Positions 1 through 7,308 of a DNA stretch of 27,615 nt are shown here, piece after piece. How positions within the stretch are numbered: position 1 is the first letter of the stretch; each line of letters opens with the position of its first letter. The stretch lies in contig CAKOVH010000014.1 in assembly GCA_934121885.1 (NCBI GenBank), positions 1 to 27,615 of the forward strand, read 5' to 3'. The notes beneath the pieces are model-generated. The model searched no databases. It saw only the letters and a program-made list of their open reading frames with translations, and had not been told where the DNA came from. This DNA comes from an uncultured Clostridia bacterium. Lineage in GTDB: Bacteria; Bacillota; Clostridia; TANB77; CAG-508. The translations under genes and the position numbers were made by a program.

Positions 1-104
1 TATTTTGTAATAGCTGCTGTTGTTGTTGTTTTACCATGGTCAACATGTCCGATTGTACCAATGTTAACGTGTGGTTTATTTCTCTCAAATTTTTCCTTAG
101 CCAT
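1..104 (-). CDS. tuf: Elongation factor Tu, N-terminal 34 codons (partial)
   Basis: Carries aminoacyl-tRNA to the ribosomal A site as a GTPase. Only the first 34 residues lie in the window; the gene continues past base 1. The translation starts MAKEKFERNKPHVNIGTIGH and goes on into the G1 loop GHVDHGKTTTT, which is diagnostic for EF-Tu and not EF-G or IF2. The ATG at 102-104 has an AGGAGGA ribosome binding site at 111-117. It lies 120 bases downstream of fusA in the usual rpsL-rpsG-fusA-tuf order, so it is probably expressed from the str operon promoter, perhaps modulated by the hairpin at 162-202. The identification is secure; full length cannot be judged. Confidence 0.97.
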   Translation of the reverse strand, partial: MAKEKFERNKPHVNIGTIGHVDHGKTTTTAAITK

Positions 105-161
105 TTTAAATCCTCCTAAAAATTTATTTTATTTTAATATTTAAAATTAAAATCTAATTTG

Positions 162-202
162 ACACTTGCATTTTACAACACTTTTATTAAAAATGCAAGT
201 GT
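162..202 (-). other. Hairpin between fusA and tuf
   Basis: A perfect 13-bp inverted repeat (162-174 with 190-202, ACACTTGCATTTT and its complement) with a 15-base loop lies 22 bases after the fusA stop codon. No clear U tract follows it on the minus strand, so it looks less like a full terminator than an RNA processing or attenuation structure setting the relative level of EF-Tu and EF-G. The 11-mer TGTAAAATGCA in it also occurs in the rpsL leader hairpin. The function is inferred. Confidence 0.5.
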
Positions 203-224
203 TATATATAATTTTTATTTCAAA

Positions 225-2306
225 TTAGTCTTTTTTTGCTCTTGATGCTACGATTGTATCTAAGATTGACTTAGGTACTTCTTCGTAGTGTGAAGGTTCC
301 ATTGAATATGTTCCTCTACCTTGTGTTTTTGAACGTAGGTCTGTTGCATATCCAAACATTTCTGATAATGGAATGAAACTTCTGATAACTTGGTTACCAG
401 CTACTGATTCCATACCTTCCATTCTACCACGTCTTGAGTTTACGTCTCCAATAACATCTCCCATGTATTCTTCTGGAACTGTTATTTCAACTTTCATGAT
501 AGGTTCTAGAATAACTGATTTAGCTTGTTTACATCCTTCTTTGAATGCCATTGAACCAGCTATTTTGAATGCCATTTCTGAAGAGTCAACTTCATGGTAT
601 GAACCATCTACTAAAGTAGCTTTGAAGTCTATAACTGGGTATCCAGCTAAAGTTCCAGCTTCTGCTGCTTCTCTAATTCCTTCTTCAATAGGTTTAATGT
701 ATTCTTTTGGAACAACACCACCAACGATTTTGCTCTCAAATTCAATACCTTTTCCTGGCTCTAATGGTTCCATTTCTAGCCATACATGTCCGTATTGTCC
801 ACGTCCACCTGATTGACGGATGAATTTTCCTTCAACTTTTACTTTATTTCTTATTGTTTCTTTGTAAGAAACTTGTGGTTTACCTACTGTACATTCAACT
901 TTAAATTCTCTTTTTAATCTGTCTACGATGATATCTAGGTGAAGCTCACCCATACCAGCGATAACAGTTTGACCTGTTTCTTGGTTTGTATATGTTTTGA
1001 ATGTTGGGTCTTCTTCTGCAAGTTTTGCAAGAGCAATACCCATTTTTTCGCTATTTGCTTTATCTTTTGGCTCAATAGCGATATCAATAACAGGCTCTGG
1101 GAATTCCATTGACTCTAATATTACAGGGTGTGCTGGATCACAAAGTGTATCACCTGTTGATACATCTTTTAAACCAACTGCAGCTGCAATATCTCCTGCA
1201 TAAACTTTATCAATATCTTGTCTATGGTTAGAGTGCATTAATAGTATTCTTCCCATTCTATCTTTTTTATCTTTATTTGTATTTAAAATTGTTGAACCAG
1301 CTTCTAATGTTCCTGAGTATACTCTAAAGAAACATAATTTTCCAACGAATGGATCTGTTGCAATTTTAAATGCTAATGCTGCAAAAGGTTCGTCATCAGA
1401 TGTTTTTCTTTCTGTTTCTTCTCCATCTAGTGTAACACCTTTAATATGAGGTATATCTAGTGGAGATGGCATAAAGTCAACAACTGCATTTAATAATTCT
1501 TGAACACCTTTGTTTTTGTATGATGAACCACATACAACTGGTACAATCTTATTAGAAATAGTTCCAAGTCTTAAACCTTTCTTTATTTCTTCTTCAGAAA
1601 GTTCACCTTCGTCTAAATATTTCATCATTAATTCATCATCTTGTTCAGCAGCAGCTTCTACCATTTTTGCTCTAAACTCTTCTGCTTGAGCTTTTAAGTC
1701 TTCTGGAATTTCGCATACTTCGATATCTTTTCCTAAATCATCTTTATGAATAAATGCTTTCATTTTGATTAGGTCAACGATACCTTGGAAATGATCTTCT
1801 GCTCCAATTGGTAATTGGATTGGAACTGCGTTTGCTTTTAATCTATTTCTTAATTGATCAACGCAAAGCATGAAATCAGCTCCTGTGATATCCATTTTAT
1901 TTACATATACCATTCTTGGAACTTGATATTTATCAGCTTGTCTCCAAACTGTTTCTGTTTGTGGTTGAACTCCACCTTTTGCTGCTAAAACTGTAACAGC
2001 ACCATCAAGTACTCTTAAAGATCTTTGAACTTCAACAGTAAAATCAACGTGTCCAGGAGTATCAATAATATTGATTCTATGTCCTAACCATTGGCAAGTT
2101 GTAGCAGCAGAAGTAATTGTAATACCTCTTTCTTGCTCTTGAACCATCCAGTCCATAGTAGCTTCACCTTCGTGAACTTCTCCTATTTTGTGTGTTTTAC
2201 CTGTATAGAAAAGTATTCTTTCAGTTGTTGTAGTTTTTCCTGCATCAATATGAGCCATGATTCCTATATTTCTTGTTTTCTCTAAAGGAAATTCTCTTCC
2301 AGCCAT
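225..2306 (-). CDS. fusA: Elongation factor G
   Basis: Translocase GTPase that moves tRNA and mRNA through the ribosome and helps recycling with RRF. At 693 residues it has the normal length of bacterial EF-G. The G1 loop AHIDAGKTTTTERIL is at about residues 18-32, RGITITSAA (switch II side) at about 60-68, DTPGHVDF at about 82-89 and NKMD at about 136-139. The C-terminal domains IV and V include the conserved GGRGQYGHVWL stretch. The ATG at 2304-2306 is preceded by AAGGAGG at 2312-2318. It sits 36 bases downstream of rpsG and upstream of tuf, as in the classical str operon. There is no sign of an FusB-type or fusA2 paralogue; this is the housekeeping copy. Confidence 0.98.
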   Translation of the reverse strand: MAGREFPLEKTRNIGIMAHIDAGKTTTTERILFYTGKTHKIGEVHEGEATMDWMVQEQERGITITSAATTCQWLGHRINIIDTPGHVDFTVEVQRSLRVLDGAVTVLAAKGGVQPQTETVWRQADKYQVPRMVYVNKMDITGADFMLCVDQLRNRLKANAVPIQLPIGAEDHFQGIVDLIKMKAFIHKDDLGKDIEVCEIPEDLKAQAEEFRAKMVEAAAEQDDELMMKYLDEGELSEEEIKKGLRLGTISNKIVPVVCGSSYKNKGVQELLNAVVDFMPSPLDIPHIKGVTLDGEETERKTSDDEPFAALAFKIATDPFVGKLCFFRVYSGTLEAGSTILNTNKDKKDRMGRILLMHSNHRQDIDKVYAGDIAAAVGLKDVSTGDTLCDPAHPVILESMEFPEPVIDIAIEPKDKANSEKMGIALAKLAEEDPTFKTYTNQETGQTVIAGMGELHLDIIVDRLKREFKVECTVGKPQVSYKETIRNKVKVEGKFIRQSGGRGQYGHVWLEMEPLEPGKGIEFESKIVGGVVPKEYIKPIEEGIREAAEAGTLAGYPVIDFKATLVDGSYHEVDSSEMAFKIAGSMAFKEGCKQAKSVILEPIMKVEITVPEEYMGDVIGDVNSRRGRMEGMESVAGNQVIRSFIPLSEMFGYATDLRSKTQGRGTYSMEPSHYEEVPKSILDTIVASRAKKD

Positions 2307-2342
2307 TTTTTTCCTCCTTAAATTCTATACTTAATTTATCGA

Positions 2343-2813
2343 TTAAAATTTGTAATGAGCAAATGCTCTATTAGCTTCTGCCATTCTATGCATATCTTCT
2401 TTCTTCTTGAAAGAACCACCGTTTCCAGCTACTGCATCCATAATTTCAGCTGCAAGTTTTTCAGCCATAGTTTTTTCATGTCTGTTTCTTGCATATGTTA
2501 CAAGCCATCTTAATCCTAATGTTTGTCTTCTTTCTGGTCTAATTTCGATTGGTACTTGGTATGTTGCTCCACCAATTCTTCTAGCTTTAACTTCTAGAAC
2601 TGGCATTACATTTTCAAGTGCTGCTTCGAATACTTCTAATGGATCTTTTTGTTCTTTTTCTTTTATGATATCGAATGCATCATAAACGATTGCTTGTGCT
2701 ACTGTTTTTTTACCATCTAACATTACATTGTTTATTAATTTTGTAACAACTTTGCTATTGTATATTGGATCTGGTAAAACTTCTCTTTTTGCTATATATC
2801 CTTTTCTTGGCAC
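2343..2813 (-). CDS. rpsG: 30S ribosomal protein S7 (uS7)
   Basis: Primary 16S rRNA-binding protein that nucleates assembly of the 30S head and lines the E site. It is 156 residues, the standard length. It begins MPRKGYIAKREVLPDP and contains LDGKKTVAQAIVYDA and the RRIGGATYQVPIEIRPERRQ region typical of S7. The start is GTG at 2811-2813, after an AAGGAGGG site at 2821-2828; rpsL also starts with GTG. The 158-base spacer to rpsL can fold (see 2841-2924) and lies where S7 binds its own mRNA in enterobacteria, so autoregulation is possible but unproven here. Confidence 0.98.
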   Translation of the reverse strand: MPRKGYIAKREVLPDPIYNSKVVTKLINNVMLDGKKTVAQAIVYDAFDIIKEKEQKDPLEVFEAALENVMPVLEVKARRIGGATYQVPIEIRPERRQTLGLRWLVTYARNRHEKTMAEKLAAEIMDAVAGNGGSFKKKEDMHRMAEANRAFAHYKF

Positions 2814-2840
2814 TTTTCTTCCCTCCTTGATTTTTTAGTT

Positions 2841-2924
2841 GATACATAAAATTTGTATCTAGGTACTCTGGAAAGTATTTTGCTTTCCCGTAAGTGCGTA
2901 TAATCTATTTCAAATTTAAGTACC
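2841..2924 (-). promoter_or_regulatory. Structured rpsL-rpsG intercistronic region
   Basis: Three pairings are visible. An outer stem GGTACT/AGTACC joins 2862-2867 with 2919-2924. Inside it is a hairpin GGAAAG/CTTTCC (2870-2875 with 2883-2888). Closer to rpsG is a 6-bp hairpin GATACA/TGTATC (2841-2846 with 2854-2859). The spacer is 158 bases, unusually long for adjacent ribosomal protein genes in one operon. By analogy with the S7 target between rpsL and rpsG in enterobacteria this could be an S7 feedback site. The structure is seen; the ligand is inferred. Confidence 0.4.
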
Positions 2925-2971
2925 TTAAATTAGTAAATATGAGTTATATGCACCTAATTTTTCACTTGTTT

Positions 2972-3385
2972 TTATTTTTTAGGTCTTTTTGCTCCATATT
3001 TAGATCTAGCTTGCATTCTATCTTTAACACCTGCTGTATCTAATGTTCCTCTGATTATATGGTATCTAACACCTGGAAGGTCTTTTACTCTTCCTCCTCT
3101 AATTAGAACAACGCTATGCTCTTGTAGGTTGTGTCCTATACCAGGAATGTATGAAGTAACTTCATATCCATTAGAAAGTCTAACTCTGGCAACTTTTCTT
3201 AATGCTGAGTTTGGTTTCTTTGGAGTAACTGTTTTTACAACTGTACATACACCTCTTTTTTGTGGAGATCTTCTATTTGTTAATTTTTTGTTTCTAGAAT
3301 TATATCCATGTTGTAAAGCTGGTGCTGTAGATTTTGTTGTAGATGTTTTTCTTCCTTTTCTTACTAATTGATTAATTGTTGGCAC
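2972..3385 (-). CDS. rpsL: 30S ribosomal protein S12 (uS12)
   Basis: Decoding-centre protein of the 30S subunit. It is 137 residues, begins MPTINQLVRKGRK and contains TPKKPNSALRKVARVRLSNG and PGVRYHIIRG. These two loops are where streptomycin-resistance substitutions map; the lysine in TPKKPNSALRK is the wild-type susceptible form as far as sequence shows. The start is GTG at 3383-3385 with AGGAGGTGA at 3393-3401. It is the first gene of the str operon, behind the promoter at 3462-3490 and a 12-bp leader hairpin. Identification is certain. Confidence 0.98.
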   Translation of the reverse strand: MPTINQLVRKGRKTSTTKSTAPALQHGYNSRNKKLTNRRSPQKRGVCTVVKTVTPKKPNSALRKVARVRLSNGYEVTSYIPGIGHNLQEHSVVLIRGGRVKDLPGVRYHIIRGTLDTAGVKDRMQARSKYGAKRPKK

Positions 3386-3414
3386 TTAAATTTCACCTCC
3401 TATAAATATAATAA

Positions 3415-3456
3415 GCGTTAATGTAAGTGCCTATTAAATGCATTTTACATTAACGC
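3415..3456 (-). promoter_or_regulatory. rpsL 5' leader hairpin
   Basis: A perfect 12-bp stem (GCGTTAATGTAA, 3415-3426 paired with 3445-3456) with an 18-base loop starts within a few bases of the predicted transcription start and ends about 14 bases before the rpsL ribosome binding site. The G+C-containing base and 5' position suggest a stability or regulatory element for the str mRNA. No ligand can be named from sequence. Confidence 0.5.
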
Positions 3457-3461
3457 CTAAT

Positions 3462-3490
3462 ATTGTATCATTTTTTTAGCTGTATGTCAA
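3462..3490 (-). promoter_or_regulatory. Sigma-A promoter of the str operon
   Basis: On the minus strand TTGACA (3485-3490) and TACAAT (3462-3467) are separated by exactly 17 bases. An extended -10 TG dinucleotide precedes TACAAT. The promoter lies just downstream of the small gene ending at 3522 and directs transcription into rpsL-rpsG-fusA-tuf. The consensus -35 fits a highly expressed ribosomal operon. Confidence 0.85.
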
Positions 3491-3521
3491 TATTTTCCGC
3501 GATTTTTTATCGGTTCTTTTT

Positions 3522-3890
3522 TTACCTTGATATATCATTTTTTTCTTGTACTTCTTCTAGTTCTTTCTTTTTAAGTTCAATTTTTTCTCTAGTATCTCTT
3601 AATTTTTCTTTTAATCCTTCAACGCTTTCTATCTCATCTGCAACATATAGTTGTTCAGGCATATTACTTTGCCTTAATACATTTTGAACATAACCTTTTA
3701 TTCCGCATTGTTTTTTCACTGTACTTATGTCATCAATTAGTACAAACCTTTCTGATTCAAAATCGTAATTAGATTTTTGATTAATTTTATCCAATATATA
3801 GTTTTTCTTAATATTTAATCTTATTAGCTCATTTCTAATTTCTTGTTCTTTTCTCTTATTTACTCTTCCTATTGGACATATTTCTTCTAT
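3522..3890 (-). CDS. Unknown small charged protein, start codon unclear
   Basis: I do not recognise this gene. A conservative start is TTG at 3792-3794 (90 residues, MDKINQKSNYDFESERF), but nothing like a ribosome binding site precedes it. The frame stays open up to 3893, and the extra upstream residues (IEEICPIGRVNKRKEQEIRN and on) look like genuine protein. A good site, AGAGGTGA, lies at 3897-3904. The ATGs after it at 3892-3897 are in another frame that stops after about a dozen codons; the in-frame codon at the right distance is ATA (3888-3890). So this is either an ATA start, a frameshift, or a broken gene. The C-terminus is a short lysine/glutamate coiled coil. It follows the 604-residue coiled-coil gene, whose terminator ends only some 10 bases before this ribosome binding site. 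Confidence 0.55.
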   Translation of the reverse strand: MEEICPIGRVNKRKEQEIRNELIRLNIKKNYILDKINQKSNYDFESERFVLIDDISTVKKQCGIKGYVQNVLRQSNMPEQLYVADEIESVEGLKEKLRDTREKIELKKKELEEVQEKNDISR

Positions 3891-3911
3891 ACATCATCAC
3901 CTCTTTTATGT

Positions 3912-3954
3912 AAAAATAAAGATATTAAATAAGTATATTAATATCTTTATTTTT
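3912..3954 (-). terminator. Intrinsic terminator after the 604-residue gene
   Basis: A perfect 17-bp inverted repeat (3912-3928 with 3938-3954) with a 9-base loop. Both arms end in A/T runs, so it can end transcripts in either direction. It lies 16 bases after the stop codon of the gene at 3971-5785 and directly before the ribosome binding site of the small gene at 3522-3890. Confidence 0.8.
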
Positions 3955-3970
3955 TATTCAAAGTGTTTTA

Positions 3971-5785
3971 TTACAATTCTATCCCGTCTTCTGGTTTTGT
4001 TTTTGTTGATGTAGTAACTACATTTTCATTTTCTGCTGGTGATTGTGCTAGTTCACCTTTTCCTTCTTGTGATTTTGTTGCATCAACTTTTAATTCGTCT
4101 TTAAATCTATTTTCTTCATCAATATTTCTTTCTGTGTTTTGATATTCTTGTTCCATTTGTTCTGCCATTGTTTGTCCCTCTATTAATCCTGATGTTTCAA
4201 ATCTTGATGTTAATCTTTCCAATATGCTTATTTTCTTTTTTAATCCTTCAACTTGTACACCTGTTATTTGGTCAGCATATCTTGCATATTTTTGCATTTG
4301 ATTTTCAACTGACATTAAATTCTCATTGTCAAATTTACTTTCTTTTAAATCATATGTAAGGTCAACTGGTAATTCTTCTTTTGTACGTATAGAATTAATA
4401 TAATCAGCTATACTCAAACCTATTTTTTCTCCAATTTTTGTACTTTCTTCTTCATTTTCTTGCCTATTTATCAACTGTACAATTGTTGGATCAATTTTTG
4501 CCTTAGTTCTTGCAACAATAATTGGATCTACAAAAATTCTTTTTAATATAAATGATTTTCCAATAGTATTTCTTATTTCAGCATTTATATTTAATTTTTT
4601 AAAAGTTCCTTTTCTGTCTGCATAAGACTTTGCTATCCCCATATTAGTAATTGGTTTTCCGTTTACAAGTATTTCATCATTTTTAGCTGAAATTATAATT
4701 TTTGCTCTTTTAGCATTTCCATTGGTAAATTTCTCTTTTAATTGTTCTTCGATAGTTTCGCTTTTTTCATCTTCCTTAGCTTGTTCTTGCTCAGTTACTC
4801 CATATCTTGTTGTAGGTTGTTCTGTTTCTTCTATTTTTTCACTTGCAGTTACAGGTTGTTCTATTTCTTTTGCATTATTTTCTTCTGGTTTTGTTGTATC
4901 TTTTTGTTCTTCTTCAGATTTTGATTGTTCTTCTGCTGTATTTTCCTCTTTATCACCTTCAGTTTTTGCTGGTTCTTCCTGGCTCTTTTCAATTTTTGAT
5001 GTTTCGCTTTCTTCTTTTTGCATATCTAGTATATCTTTACCATAAAAAATATATTCTAATTGCTTTAAAAAATTCTCAAATTTAGTCTTGGTACCAACTA
5101 AATCTTCAATTTTCTTGTCCCTTTTATCTTCATTTTGTTGTTGCATTTGTTCTAATAGCCCTAATTCATTTTTTAAGGAATCTATTTCTTTAGTGTATTC
5201 ATCATATTTTGCTTGATTCCATGAAGGTTCCTTGTAAAGCATATCTCTTGCTCTTTCAATTTGTGAAAGTTTCATATCAGTTTCTTCCATTTTAACTGAA
5301 ATTTTACTACTCTTTTTCTTAGAACTTATCTGAATCTGATCAATTTGATTTTCAATGTCAGAAATTACATCTTTAACCATTCTAATATTTTGAGCAGTTC
5401 CAAATTTGTTTATTTCTTCTTTAATGCTTTTTCCCTCGTTTTCTATGCTACTTTGTTTTTCAACCTCTGCTTTTGCATTTTCTAGGTTTTCTAATGCTTT
5501 TGATTCTTCCTCTTTTAAACCTTCTATTCTATCAGTATATTCTTTTTCAGCTATTTTTCTTTGATATTCGCTTTTGCCTAAATAATCATCATCTTTCCTA
5601 TATTCTTCTAAACTATCTTCTACACGCTCAATTCTCATTTTTAATTTTAACTGTTCGCTTGTTAATTCTTGAATATTATTTTCAGCATTTTCTGTTATTT
5701 CTGGATTTGAAACTTCTTTTAATTCTTTAGCTCTCTTTAAATTTTCATTAAATTTCTCCATCATCTCTATAACATCTTTATCCAT
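3971..5785 (-). CDS. Unknown acidic coiled-coil protein, 604 residues
   Basis: I do not recognise a family. The start MDKDVIEMMEKFNENLKRAK (ATG 5783-5785) has a perfect AGGAGG at 5791-5796; an ATG 45 bases further up lacks one. Residues about 1-250 are heptad-rich, highly charged coiled coil with few breaks. About 255-355 is low-complexity and dominated by E, K, S, T and Q, a likely disordered linker. About 356-545 looks folded and begins with short beta-type stretches (AKIIISAKNDEILVNGKPI). The tail is again acidic. No signal peptide, membrane segment or enzyme motif is visible, so it is probably cytoplasmic. It has its own sigma-A promoter (5839-5867) and terminator, so it is a monocistronic or near-monocistronic unit. 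A structural or scaffold role is a guess only. Confidence 0.8.
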   Translation of the reverse strand: MDKDVIEMMEKFNENLKRAKELKEVSNPEITENAENNIQELTSEQLKLKMRIERVEDSLEEYRKDDDYLGKSEYQRKIAEKEYTDRIEGLKEEESKALENLENAKAEVEKQSSIENEGKSIKEEINKFGTAQNIRMVKDVISDIENQIDQIQISSKKKSSKISVKMEETDMKLSQIERARDMLYKEPSWNQAKYDEYTKEIDSLKNELGLLEQMQQQNEDKRDKKIEDLVGTKTKFENFLKQLEYIFYGKDILDMQKEESETSKIEKSQEEPAKTEGDKEENTAEEQSKSEEEQKDTTKPEENNAKEIEQPVTASEKIEETEQPTTRYGVTEQEQAKEDEKSETIEEQLKEKFTNGNAKRAKIIISAKNDEILVNGKPITNMGIAKSYADRKGTFKKLNINAEIRNTIGKSFILKRIFVDPIIVARTKAKIDPTIVQLINRQENEEESTKIGEKIGLSIADYINSIRTKEELPVDLTYDLKESKFDNENLMSVENQMQKYARYADQITGVQVEGLKKKISILERLTSRFETSGLIEGQTMAEQMEQEYQNTERNIDEENRFKDELKVDATKSQEGKGELAQSPAENENVVTTSTKTKPEDGIEL

Positions 5786-5838
5786 AAATATCCTCCTATT
5801 ATTTTTCTTGTTCGTTTTATATAAATTCATCTTTTATT

Positions 5839-5867
5839 ATTTTACCATAATTCTGCAAGTTTTGCAA
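5839..5867 (-). promoter_or_regulatory. Sigma-A promoter of the 604-residue gene
   Basis: TTGCAA (5862-5867) and TAAAAT (5839-5844) with a 17-base spacer, and TGG before the -10 (extended -10). It lies between the trmFO terminator and the ribosome binding site at 5791-5796, on the minus strand. Confidence 0.75.
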
Positions 5868-5887
5868 CACCTTATCAAAAATGTAAA

Positions 5888-5920
5888 AAAAATGTAATAT
5901 TTTAGTAATATTACATTTTT
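5888..5920 (-). terminator. Intrinsic terminator of trmFO
   Basis: Perfect 14-bp stem (5888-5901 with 5907-5920), 5-base loop, followed on the minus strand by a run of T residues. The 5' arm includes the last codons and stop codon of trmFO. Confidence 0.85.
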
Positions 5921-7287
5921 AAATTTTCTATTGCTCTATCTGCTAGAGCTTCATATCTTTTCTTTTTATCTTTTATTTTTTCAGTAAGTTCTGGAAGTAT
6001 TCCAAAATTTGCATTCATAGGTTGAAACTTATCATTTGGTGATGAAATGTATTTGCTTAATGCTCCTATAATTGTATATTCTGAAAAAGTTACTTTCTCC
6101 TTACCTAAATATTGATTTACAGCATTAAGTCCAGCAACTAATCCAGAAGCAATCGATTCAACATAGCCTTCAACACCAGTTATTTGTCCTCCAAAGTATA
6201 TATTTATATTTTTCTTTAGTCTATATGTTTCATCTAATAAAACTGGTGAATTTATAAATGTGTTTCTATGCATTACTCCATACTTACTAAATTCTGCATT
6301 TTCTAATCCTGGTATCATTTGAAAAACTCGTTTTTGTTCTCCAAACTTTAAGTTTGTTTGAAAACCTACCATATTAAATATAGTCCCTTGGCTATTATCT
6401 TGCCTTAATTGAACAACTGCATATGGTCTACGTCCTGTTCTTAAATCTGTAAAGCCTACTGGTTTTAATGGTCCAAATCTTAGTGTATCTATTCCACGTT
6501 TTGCCATTACTTCAATTGGCATACATCCTTCGAATATTTCTCTTTTTTCAAATTCATGCAATTCTACTACTTCTGCATTAACAAGTTCTTTCCAAAAATT
6601 TTCGTATTCTTCTTTATTCATTGGTAAATTAATATAGCTTGCATCTTGAGTACTTAACCTTTTTTTCCATTCTTCAATATCTTCGTCTTTTCCTCTTTCT
6701 TGGTCATATCTATTACCTAGAAAGGCAATATTCATATCTATACTTTCTTTTTCTATAATTGGTGCTGCTGCATCATAGAAATGTAAGTCGTCTTGTTCAA
6801 TAATTTCAGTTATTTCTTTTGAGAGTTTATCTGATGTAAGTGGTCCTGTTGCAATAATAACTATACCATTATCTGCTATTTCCTTTAATGATATTTCGTT
6901 ATCATCTTTTCCACATTTTCCTATTTCTTTCCTTATAATTTCCACATTTTCCACTTTTTCTAGTTCTTCTGTTACTTTTTTTGAAAACATTTCTCTATCC
7001 ACTGCCAAAGCTTGACCTGCAGGTACAGCTACCTCATCTGCAACTCTTATTAATAAACTATCTAATAGTCTAAGTTCTTCTTTTAATAACCCACATGCGT
7101 TTGTATGTAAATTTGACTTAAAAGAATTACTGCAAACTACCTCTGCCAAATTCTCATTTTTATGTGCAGGTGAAAATCTATTAGGCTTCATTTCATAAAG
7201 CTTAACTTTTATCCCTCTTTTTGCTATTTGGTAAGCAGCTTCACTTCCCGCTAGACCTCCACCTATTACGGTAATATAATCATTCAT
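5911..7287 (-). CDS. trmFO: Methylenetetrahydrofolate-tRNA-(uracil-5)-methyltransferase TrmFO
   Basis: Folate- and FAD-dependent enzyme that makes ribothymidine at position 54 of the T loop of tRNAs, used by most Bacillota instead of SAM-dependent TrmA. The N-terminus carries the FAD dinucleotide fold YITVIGGGLAGSEAAYQIAK (residues 4-23). The conserved VVCSNSFKSN segment and the FEGCMPIEVMA segment contain the two cysteines of the family. FGPLKPVGFTDLRTGRRPYA is also diagnostic. The 458 residues are slightly longer than the usual 435-440. The ATG at 7285-7287 has GAAGGGA upstream. It begins 21 bases after the SNF2 helicase stop codon, so the two are probably co-transcribed. Confidence 0.96.
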   Translation of the reverse strand: MNDYITVIGGGLAGSEAAYQIAKRGIKVKLYEMKPNRFSPAHKNENLAEVVCSNSFKSNLHTNACGLLKEELRLLDSLLIRVADEVAVPAGQALAVDREMFSKKVTEELEKVENVEIIRKEIGKCGKDDNEISLKEIADNGIVIIATGPLTSDKLSKEITEIIEQDDLHFYDAAAPIIEKESIDMNIAFLGNRYDQERGKDEDIEEWKKRLSTQDASYINLPMNKEEYENFWKELVNAEVVELHEFEKREIFEGCMPIEVMAKRGIDTLRFGPLKPVGFTDLRTGRRPYAVVQLRQDNSQGTIFNMVGFQTNLKFGEQKRVFQMIPGLENAEFSKYGVMHRNTFINSPVLLDETYRLKKNINIYFGGQITGVEGYVESIASGLVAGLNAVNQYLGKEKVTFSEYTIIGALSKYISSPNDKFQPMNANFGILPELTEKIKDKKKRYEALADRAIENLKM

Positions 7288-7308
7288 ATTTATTCCCTTC
7301 TTAAGATA

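Noticed and set aside
373..816. Plus-strand open frame of 147 codons inside fusA
   Set aside because: Antisense shadow of a highly conserved gene; no ribosome binding site and no recognisable domain.
5786..5830. Earlier ATG at 5828-5830 as start of the 604-residue protein
   Set aside because: It has no ribosome binding site and falls at the predicted transcription start, whereas the ATG at 5783-5785 has a perfect AGGAGG.
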